A stretch of 12,230 nt of DNA, taken from Chryseobacterium sp. (GTDB lineage: Bacteria; Bacteroidota; Bacteroidia; Flavobacteriales; Weeksellaceae). The notes beneath the pieces were generated by a model. The model was not told the origin of the DNA, ran no database searches, and saw nothing but the letters and a program-made list of their open reading frames with translations. The stretch covers positions 1 through 12,230 of the forward strand of contig JASLCD010000339.1 in assembly GCA_030146295.1 (NCBI GenBank), written 5' to 3'. Below, in pieces: positions 7,145 to 12,230 of the stretch. How positions within the stretch are numbered: position 1 is the stretch's first letter; each line of letters begins with the position of its first letter. The position numbers and the translations under genes are program-made.

Positions 7145-7900
7145 ATGAACATTTTAAAAATACTGAAAAAAACCGTCATAGACAGCCAAGTTTATGTCTC
7201 TCTTACGGGAACTCTTTTTGCAGTATTTTTCATGAAAGAGCAAAACACATTCCGTTTCCCTACTGTTCTGCTGATTTTTATCACTTATTTCAGTGGTTAT
7301 CTGTATACTAAATATCAATACACCAGACATTTTTTCAAAATAGTGGTTGTAAATGCAATAGCCGGGATTGTATGCGCCTTTTTAATCATTCATAATCATA
7401 ATGAAATCAGGCTTTTAAAATGGTTCATTATTGTAGTACTGGGGCTTCTTTACAACAGCTTTTTTCTTGATGTTTATATCCGGAAAATCCCTTTACTGAA
7501 AGTTTTTTATGTAGGATTGGTATGGGCGCTTGTCAACTGCTGGCTCACTCTTCCCGAGTTCAGCATCCCTATTTTTCTGATCAGCTTTTTCTTTATTACC
7601 GCTCTTGTACTTCCTTTTGATATCCGGGATATGAATAGCGACACGGTAAAGACCTTTCCTATGCTGATAGGTGTGCAGAATACCAAATACATTGCTTATG
7701 CACTTGTTTTTATCAGCAGCATGATCTCGATTTTCTATCTTGAATTACGGTATGCTCTGGCTTTTTTTATGGCAAGCATTATAACTTATATTTTCATCTA
7801 TTTCTCTGAAAATAAAAGAGATGACACGTATTACTCATTCGGGGTGGAAACTTGTTCGGCACTTCCCTTTTTATTTTTACTAATAATGGAGTATTTTTGA
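7145..7900 (+). CDS. UbiA-like polytopic membrane protein (putative prenyltransferase)
   Basis: This 251-residue protein is almost entirely hydrophobic, with about seven or eight membrane segments (for example around 15-30, 36-54, 65-82, 92-108, 117-133, 141-157, 181-198 and 203-220). UbiA-family enzymes attach polyprenyl chains to acceptors, using two Asp-rich motifs to bind Mg-diphosphate. The second motif is visible as D159-I-R-D-M-N-S-D166 at a membrane edge, followed by a TVKTFPMLIG segment resembling the usual post-motif loop. The first motif (NDxxDxxxD) is not evident; the equivalent region reads FSGYLYTKYQ. The protein may therefore be a divergent or inactive member, and no substrate can be proposed. 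It is the first gene of a tight operon, and recF starts 3 bases after its stop. The start is supported by the adjacent promoter and by the lack of another ATG before residue 30. Confidence 0.65.
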   Translation: MNILKILKKTVIDSQVYVSLTGTLFAVFFMKEQNTFRFPTVLLIFITYFSGYLYTKYQYTRHFFKIVVVNAIAGIVCAFLIIHNHNEIRLLKWFIIVVLGLLYNSFFLDVYIRKIPLLKVFYVGLVWALVNCWLTLPEFSIPIFLISFFFITALVLPFDIRDMNSDTVKTFPMLIGVQNTKYIAYALVFISSMISIFYLELRYALAFFMASIITYIFIYFSENKRDDTYYSFGVETCSALPFLFLLIMEYF

Positions 7901-7903
7901 CGA

Positions 7904-8983
7904 ATGATTATCAAAAAGCTTTCCCTCTACAATTTCAAAAACCACTCTGAGAAAAAATTTGAATTCTCTCCACAGATCAATTGTTTTGTGGGTAATAACG
8001 GTGTGGGAAAGACCAATATTCTGGATGCTCTGCATTATTTATCTGTAGGAAAAAGTTTTTTAGGAAATACGGATCTCAACAATATCAAAACAGAAGAAGA
8101 TTTTTTTACCATTGATGCTGAAATTCTGAATGAGGACAGTGAAGATATCATCAGAATTACCCAGCCCAAAGAAGCTAAAAAGGTAATCAGGAAAAATGAT
8201 AAAAGCTATGACAGGCTTGCAGATCATATCGGTTATCTTCCGAGTGTTATGATTTCTCCCTATGACTCCAATCTCATTTCAGATTCCGGGGAAAGCAGAC
8301 GAAAGTTTCTGGATTCTATGATCTCTCAAACGGATTCGGAATATCTTTTTGACCTCATCCAATATCAAAAGACCATTCAGCAGCGAAATGCCTTACTGAA
8401 ATATTTTGCAAAAAACAGAACATGGGATAAAGATTCTCTGGAAATCTATGACGACCCAATTACCAGATCCGGGACCAAAATCTTTAACAAAAGAAAAGAG
8501 TTTGTAGAGCAGCTCAATCCTATTGTTCAGAATTTCTATGAGATTATTTCCGGCGGAAAAGAAGCCGTATCTGTTATTTACGAGTCTCATTTGCTGGAAA
8601 ATTCTTTTGAAAATCTTTTAACAGAAAGCATCGAAAGAGACCGTATGCTTACTTACACTTCAAAAGGAATTCATAAGGATGATCTTCTTTTTGAAATGGA
8701 TCATGTCTTAATCAAAAAAATAGGTTCCCAGGGTCAGCAAAAGTCATTTCTTATTTCTTTAAAACTGGCTCAGATGAGTCTGGTGAAAGAACTCACCAAA
8801 AAGACACCTATTCTTTTACTGGATGATATTTTTGATAAGCTTGATGATACGAGAGTTTCTCAATTGATTGAACTGGTGAATAAAGAAAGTTTCGGACAGA
8901 TTTTCATTACAGATACTCACAGAGAGCGTACGGAAAGTGTGGTAAAGAAAATCAATGAAGAAAGTATAATTTTTGAGATATGA
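7904..8983 (+). CDS. recF: RecF, DNA gap-repair ATPase
   Basis: RecF is an SMC-like ABC ATPase that binds at single/double-strand DNA junctions. With RecO and RecR it loads RecA on gapped DNA behind stalled forks. The 359-residue length is normal. The Walker A motif is GNNGVGKT (30-37), preceded by the typical start MIIKKLSLYNFKNH. The ABC signature is SQGQQK (275-280). Walker B is ILLLDD (303-308), followed by the D-loop region DKLDD (311-315), and the switch segment is FITDTH (334-339). All catalytic elements are intact, so it should be active. It sits 3 bases after the UbiA-like gene and its stop overlaps the next start by 4 bases, so it is co-transcribed and probably translationally coupled. 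dnaA, dnaN and gyrB are not next to it. Confidence 0.96.
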   Translation: MIIKKLSLYNFKNHSEKKFEFSPQINCFVGNNGVGKTNILDALHYLSVGKSFLGNTDLNNIKTEEDFFTIDAEILNEDSEDIIRITQPKEAKKVIRKNDKSYDRLADHIGYLPSVMISPYDSNLISDSGESRRKFLDSMISQTDSEYLFDLIQYQKTIQQRNALLKYFAKNRTWDKDSLEIYDDPITRSGTKIFNKRKEFVEQLNPIVQNFYEIISGGKEAVSVIYESHLLENSFENLLTESIERDRMLTYTSKGIHKDDLLFEMDHVLIKKIGSQGQQKSFLISLKLAQMSLVKELTKKTPILLLDDIFDKLDDTRVSQLIELVNKESFGQIFITDTHRERTESVVKKINEESIIFEI

Positions 8984-9567
8984 TGAAACACTTTTTTTCA
9001 ATAATTTTAATGTTACTCTCATTTCTCCTCTCGGGGCAGAAAAAGTATTCTACAGCTGAAATATTAAAAACCTTTCCATTAGGCAAAGCTACCAAAGTAA
9101 AAATCATTTCTTACAATACAGATTTCCGAGGAGAATTTGCACTTACACCACCTCCACCCAATATAAAATTAGACTCTATTCAGCTTAAAGATTATTATGA
9201 TAATTTAAAAAAACCTATTAAATTAACAGAGACTATTTCAAAAGGCAATTTTAAAGAAATTAAGGAATCAAAAACATTAAATATACCTGAAACTCTACAA
9301 TTATCGAAATTGCTTTTTAATACCTGTGGAAAATTTTCAGGCAATAATCGTGAAGTAAGTATGTGTTTCTTTCCCAGAAATGCAATTCTTTTTTACGACG
9401 AGAATGATAACGTGTTTGATTTTCTTGAAATTTGTTTTGAATGTCATAGAATGGAATCTTTATCTGAAAATGCAACAGAAATAAATGGTATGTGTAGCAG
9501 CTTCTACACAAAACTTGAGAAATATTTTAAGGACAAAGGACTACAAACACAGTTTAACCAAAGATAA
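8980..9567 (+). CDS. Secreted protein of unknown function between recF and the dciA-like gene
   Basis: I do not recognise the family of this 195-residue protein. Residues 1-19 form a signal peptide (basic start, long Leu/Ile/Phe core, cleavage likely before Gln20), so the product is probably periplasmic or exported. There is no lipobox Cys. The C-terminal half has five cysteines (116, 129, 152, 155, 172). It also has the conserved-looking segments CFFPRNAILFYD (129-140) and EICFEC (150-155), which suggest a small disulfide- or metal-stabilised fold. A proline cluster lies at 57-60. The start can be the ATG at 8980 (ATGA overlap with recF) or the next codon at 8983; both couple it to recF. Its stop overlaps the next ATG by one base. 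Its middle is more AT-rich than recF or the dciA-like gene (42 G/C in 180 bases at 9061-9120 and 9181-9300), which fits a recent arrival or fast divergence. Confidence 0.75.
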   Translation: MMKHFFSIILMLLSFLLSGQKKYSTAEILKTFPLGKATKVKIISYNTDFRGEFALTPPPPNIKLDSIQLKDYYDNLKKPIKLTETISKGNFKEIKESKTLNIPETLQLSKLLFNTCGKFSGNNREVSMCFFPRNAILFYDENDNVFDFLEICFECHRMESLSENATEINGMCSSFYTKLEKYFKDKGLQTQFNQR

Positions 9568-9860
9568 TGAAGAAGAAAAAACGTGAATATCAATCCTCTG
9601 AACTGGTAAAATCTTTTGCCAGAATTTATGGTTTTGAAGATAAGCTTGTTGCTTTTGACATTAAAGATTTTCTTGAGGATTATCTTGATGAAAGCCTGTT
9701 TAATGAAATAAGAAGTGTCAATATTGAGAAGGAATGTATTATTATTAAAATTGATTCTCCGCTGTTAAAGCATGATTTCACGATGCGTAAAAGCTTTTAT
9801 CTTAAGAAATTCCAGGATAAATTTGGGGCAGATAAATTTAAGGATTTACAAATTTTATAA
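9567..9860 (+). CDS. DUF721/DciA-like protein, putative replicative-helicase partner
   Basis: DUF721 proteins include DciA, which helps load the replicative helicase DnaB in bacteria without DnaC or DnaI. This 97-residue protein has a basic start, a helical segment at 11-45 and a beta strand at 55-63. It then carries the family's SPLLKHDFTMRKSFYLKKF stretch (64-82), matching the usual 'LrheL..rk..l' core, and ends with a DLQIL strand. The central Trp-x-x-Val-Val-Gly motif found in many DUF721 proteins is missing; the region reads DFLEDYLDESLF. It is the short, single-domain form without the long extension of some DciA proteins. Its ATG shares one base with the preceding stop (TAATG). Closeness to recF echoes the recF-DUF721-gyrB order of Actinobacteria and supports a replication/repair role. 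No clear terminator follows. Confidence 0.75.
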   Translation: MKKKKREYQSSELVKSFARIYGFEDKLVAFDIKDFLEDYLDESLFNEIRSVNIEKECIIIKIDSPLLKHDFTMRKSFYLKKFQDKFGADKFKDLQIL

Positions 9861-9939
9861 ATTTTTGAGATACTTTAAAAATAGAAATTACATAATTCAA
9901 TATTAATTGATATATTTATCATTCAAAAAAATTAATATT

Positions 9940-10107
9940 ATGAAAAAATCAATTGCATCAAAAAAGCTGACAAGAAAAACTTTAAAAACAATACAGGGAG
10001 GAGGCGTAGGACAGATCTGCTGTGCTGTAAGCTGTGCTAATGAAAATGAATGTGCCTATTGGACCACTCTACCAACAAAATGCCCATTACTTCCTATTTG
10101 TCTTTAA
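9940..10107 (+). CDS. GG-leader, six-cysteine bacteriocin-like peptide precursor
   Basis: This 55-residue peptide has a basic leader (MKKSIASKKLTRKTLKTIQ) ending in GGG at 20-22, then a core with six cysteines (27, 28, 32, 38, 48, 54). Leaders of the form 'KKL(T/S)R..LK.I.GG' are typical of the small 'bacteriocin-like' peptides common in Chryseobacterium. The double glycine is the usual cut site for C39-peptidase ABC exporters. An ATG at 9940 is preferred over an upstream in-frame TTG at 9907, because only the ATG starts the leader cleanly. A near-match -7 box (TATATTTA, 9911-9918) lies upstream, and a strong terminator follows. No modifying enzyme or exporter lies within this window, so any processing would be done by genes elsewhere. 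Activity as an antimicrobial is an inference from the family, not shown. Confidence 0.75.
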   Translation: MKKSIASKKLTRKTLKTIQGGGVGQICCAVSCANENECAYWTTLPTKCPLLPICL

Positions 10108-10122
10108 GAAGTTTAGGTATAG

Positions 10123-10150
10123 AAAAATGCTACCCTTGGGTAGCATTTTT
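10123..10150. terminator. Bidirectional Rho-independent terminator between convergent genes
   Basis: A 13-bp perfect stem (AAAAATGCTACCC, 10123-10135, with 10138-10150) closes on two T bases, so the real loop is probably CTTG. T-rich sequence follows on the plus strand (10151 onward), and the A-tract of the left arm gives a T-tract on the minus strand. It lies 15 bases after the GG-peptide stop and 8 bases after the stop of the convergent membrane-protein gene, so it can serve both. Confidence 0.85.
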
Positions 10151-10158
10151 TATTTTTA

Positions 10159-12189
10159 TTAATGTTCTTCAGATTTATTGGAAATGGTACTGCTCATAAG
10201 GTCATCTGCTTTTTTATCCAGTCCGGAGCTTAATGGCAGGAAGAATTTCAATGGATGCTTCATAAAATACCTGAAGATTTCTTTATAGATCTCACTTACC
10301 TGTCCGAAGTTCATCTTTCTGGATCGGAATGCCAGGAACATGGATAAGCTGAAACTTACCAGGAAGTTGAAGAAACCTATCAGGAAAACCGTTACAAAAG
10401 ACATCCAGAATGTATAAGAATCTACAGAGAAATCTTTTCCATATAACCCTAAAGCAAAGTTACCGGCTGCAAAGGTGATGTGTCTGATATCCAGATCCAG
10501 TCCGAAAAACATTCCTACCGGAGCAGTTGCCCCAAGGAACACCCCGAACCAAAAGTTGGAAACAATTCCAGGCCAGTTTTTAGCATAATATTTTGAAAGT
10601 CCTTTAGCAAATTTCTTCCCAAAAAAGCTTCTGATCGGAAGGTTTTTGGCAATTCTTTCCGGAATCTGATAGAATACCGAATTGTTTCCGATATTTCCCG
10701 AAATAATCCCTGAAATAAAAAGATAAAACCCGGCAATACTTGCATGGAGAATCGCTTTTGATTTAAAAGGATCAAGGTCTTTCAGTAATTTATCCGATCT
10801 TTCTACTGCCAGATTTTGTGAGAAAAATACATCCAGCCCATAAATAATAGCAAGCGCTATCGGAAAGGCAAGTAATACATTACCTACAAAAGCAATGAAC
10901 TGACTTCGGAATAATTTGGAGACCAAATGGGCAAATTCAGTATTATTCCGTTGGGCATTTCCCTCTTCAGATAATACTTTTGTCATGGTAGCGGCAGTCA
11001 TCGCCGGCTGTTTGGTAGCCAGCGTAAACCCCATCAGATAGATCATCACAAATCCCATCGCGTAGTTCATCGAATACAGAAAAGCGTGTGAAAAATCACT
11101 TCCCGGAATATACCCATACAGCATTTTCAGCACACACAGCGCCCCTACAATGATCCCACCACCACTTGCCTTGTAGAACATTGTCATATATTCCTTTCGG
11201 GTAGAGGTAATATAATGAGTACCTGTTTCTGCGGTATGGTTGGTAATAAGGTGAGAAATCAGCCTTGTACTATCGTTGATGAGATCAGAAATATTATTTT
11301 TATGAGATTTATAGCTCAGAATATTAAAGATCAGCTGCTTAGATTTTATCAGAGCATCTTCATCGGTATCAATGACCAATAACTGTACGATATCATAAAT
11401 CCGTTCAGTCTGCTGGCGGATCTTAAGCAGGGATTGGTTAATCTTTCCAGAAATACCATATTTGGCCGAGTTTTTAAAAGCAATATTCACAAACTCCAGG
11501 CATTGCTCTGCATAGATTTTTATCTGCTTATACCTGCTGTCTTTGGAATGCAGCTGTAACTGTGGATCTTTTACCAGATCTTCTGCTAATGTTTCCAGCT
11601 CATTCTGAAGGGCAAGAAAAGGATTGTCCAAATTCCTGTACTGAGGGGCCATTCTCACCACTTCCACCTCCATAGCCATCCCCGTAACTCTCCAGGAAAG
11701 AATATTCATAGAGAAAATAAGTTCTTTTTTCACATTCGGTTTCAGAATAAAATCTGAAGCTCCCAGCAGTTTTAGAAACTCATCAATCTCATTTTCAGGA
11801 AGATTATGCAGATAGGCTAAATCTTTCTTCGGTCTCAGACTTACATTATCAATCATATACCATACCGTCTTTTCGTTTTCAACGGGTGGTAATACCTTGT
11901 TCAGAATTCTTTTTTTAAGCTCCGGAAAAAAGGCATTTTCAGAAAGAATATTAGCTTCCGTCAGCGAAAGATTGAATGGTCTTTCTTTAAAAATATTGTG
12001 AATATAATGTTTGAAGTTCTCGACAAAATTAGGATTGCTTCTGAAAAAATTGAGCACATCTGTAAAGTCTGTCTCTTTGACACTCTCTAAAAACTCTGCA
12101 AAGGGTTCTAAAGAAAGGGTTTCATTCTTAAAAGAAAAATATTTTTTAAGAACTGACTCAAAGTTTGTGCTGGAATTAAAGAATTTCAT
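10159..12189 (-). CDS. Membrane protein of the 'site-specific recombinase' Gcr family (PF10136)
   Basis: This 676-residue protein has a soluble, mostly helical N-terminal half (1-335) and a membrane half with about six or seven segments (near 342-358, 370-390, 430-452, 478-502, 542-563, 568-583 and 592-620). The segment ASGGGIIVGA (341-350), followed by GFTLATKQPAMTAAT (387-401), matches the hallmark core of the family named after gonococcal gcr. The family's title says recombinase, but I see no tyrosine- or serine-recombinase catalytic residues, and the topology is that of an inner-membrane protein. The true role is unknown. The C-terminus is short and charged (KKADDLMSSTISNKSEEH, 659-676). 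The gene is monocistronic in this window and convergent with the GG peptide. The ATG at 12189 is supported by the -7 box just upstream. Confidence 0.8.
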   Translation of the reverse strand: MKFFNSSTNFESVLKKYFSFKNETLSLEPFAEFLESVKETDFTDVLNFFRSNPNFVENFKHYIHNIFKERPFNLSLTEANILSENAFFPELKKRILNKVLPPVENEKTVWYMIDNVSLRPKKDLAYLHNLPENEIDEFLKLLGASDFILKPNVKKELIFSMNILSWRVTGMAMEVEVVRMAPQYRNLDNPFLALQNELETLAEDLVKDPQLQLHSKDSRYKQIKIYAEQCLEFVNIAFKNSAKYGISGKINQSLLKIRQQTERIYDIVQLLVIDTDEDALIKSKQLIFNILSYKSHKNNISDLINDSTRLISHLITNHTAETGTHYITSTRKEYMTMFYKASGGGIIVGALCVLKMLYGYIPGSDFSHAFLYSMNYAMGFVMIYLMGFTLATKQPAMTAATMTKVLSEEGNAQRNNTEFAHLVSKLFRSQFIAFVGNVLLAFPIALAIIYGLDVFFSQNLAVERSDKLLKDLDPFKSKAILHASIAGFYLFISGIISGNIGNNSVFYQIPERIAKNLPIRSFFGKKFAKGLSKYYAKNWPGIVSNFWFGVFLGATAPVGMFFGLDLDIRHITFAAGNFALGLYGKDFSVDSYTFWMSFVTVFLIGFFNFLVSFSLSMFLAFRSRKMNFGQVSEIYKEIFRYFMKHPLKFFLPLSSGLDKKADDLMSSTISNKSEEH

Positions 12190-12194
12190 TAGTA

Positions 12195-12202
12195 CAAAGA
12201 TA
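12195..12202 (-). promoter_or_regulatory. -7 box (TATCTTTG) abutting the start of the Gcr-family gene
   Basis: On the minus strand this is a perfect TAnnTTTG match ending 5 bases before the ATG at 12189. Transcription would start within about two bases of the ATG. I do not find a TTG at the usual -33 distance before the window ends at 12230; a TTTG at 12204-12207 is too close to serve. Confidence 0.45.
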
Positions 12203-12230
12203 CTATTTCAAACTCACATTCCTCATCTGT

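Noticed and set aside
9850..9867. AAATTT...AAATTT hairpin after the dciA-like gene as a terminator
   Set aside because: The stem is only about six A-T pairs with no GC and a poor T-tract, so it is too weak to call. Read-through to the GG peptide stays possible.
9907..9939. Upstream TTG start extending the GG peptide by 11 residues
   Set aside because: The added residues (MIYLSFKKINI) do not fit a GG leader, while the ATG at 9940 starts the usual MKK leader.
1..12230. CRISPR array, tRNA, rRNA, prophage or complete insertion sequence
   Set aside because: I found no regularly spaced direct repeats, no tRNA-like cloverleaf, no rRNA segments, and no transposase or phage genes in any frame.

Overview
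The window looks like a chromosomal segment from a flavobacterium of the Chryseobacterium type (Bacteroidota). The grounds are low GC, starts without Shine-Dalgarno sequences, several TAnnTTTG -7 boxes (the Bacteroidota sigma-A promoter form) just upstream of genes, Sec signal peptides that cleave before Gln, and a small GG-leader peptide of the kind common in Chryseobacterium. The genus is an inference; the phylum is well supported.

Layout. At the left edge are the first 11 codons of a leftward gene with a signal-peptide-like start and its own -7 box. Next comes a gene-free stretch of about 520 bases. It is very AT-rich up to about 240, then holds a pair of GC-rich palindromes (329-381) that look like a REP/BIME-type dispersed repeat. 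Two leftward genes follow: an ecotin-type serine protease inhibitor (561-1049) and a 1976-residue secreted alpha-2-macroglobulin family protein (1196-7126). Each has its own terminator. Both are predicted to act on proteases outside the cytoplasm, so this looks like a small anti-protease island. The macroglobulin has lost the Cys-x-Glu-Gln thioester, and the ecotin carries Leu instead of Met at the aligned P1 position.

Divergent from the macroglobulin, 18 bases away, starts a tight rightward operon: a UbiA-like membrane protein (7145-7900), recF (7904-8983), a secreted protein of unknown function (8980-9567) and a DUF721/DciA-like protein (9567-9860). All junctions are gaps of 3 bases or overlaps of 1 to 4 bases. 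RecF and the DciA-like protein belong to DNA repair/replication. The secreted gene between them is visibly more AT-rich, and an exported product there is unexpected. The operon promoter (TTG, 20 bases, TAATTTTG) is so close to the first ATG that a leaderless mRNA is predicted.

Downstream is a 55-codon GG-leader peptide with six cysteines (9940-10107), then a strong two-way terminator shared with a convergent gene. That last gene (10159-12189, minus) encodes a polytopic membrane protein of the family named 'site-specific recombinase' (Gcr, PF10136). It also has a -7 box directly before its ATG. No tRNA, rRNA, CRISPR array or complete insertion sequence was seen.

The most interesting items are the ecotin/thioester-less macroglobulin pair, the orphan six-Cys GG peptide, the secreted gene inserted between recF and the dciA-like gene, the REP-like palindrome pair, and the predicted leaderless promoters.
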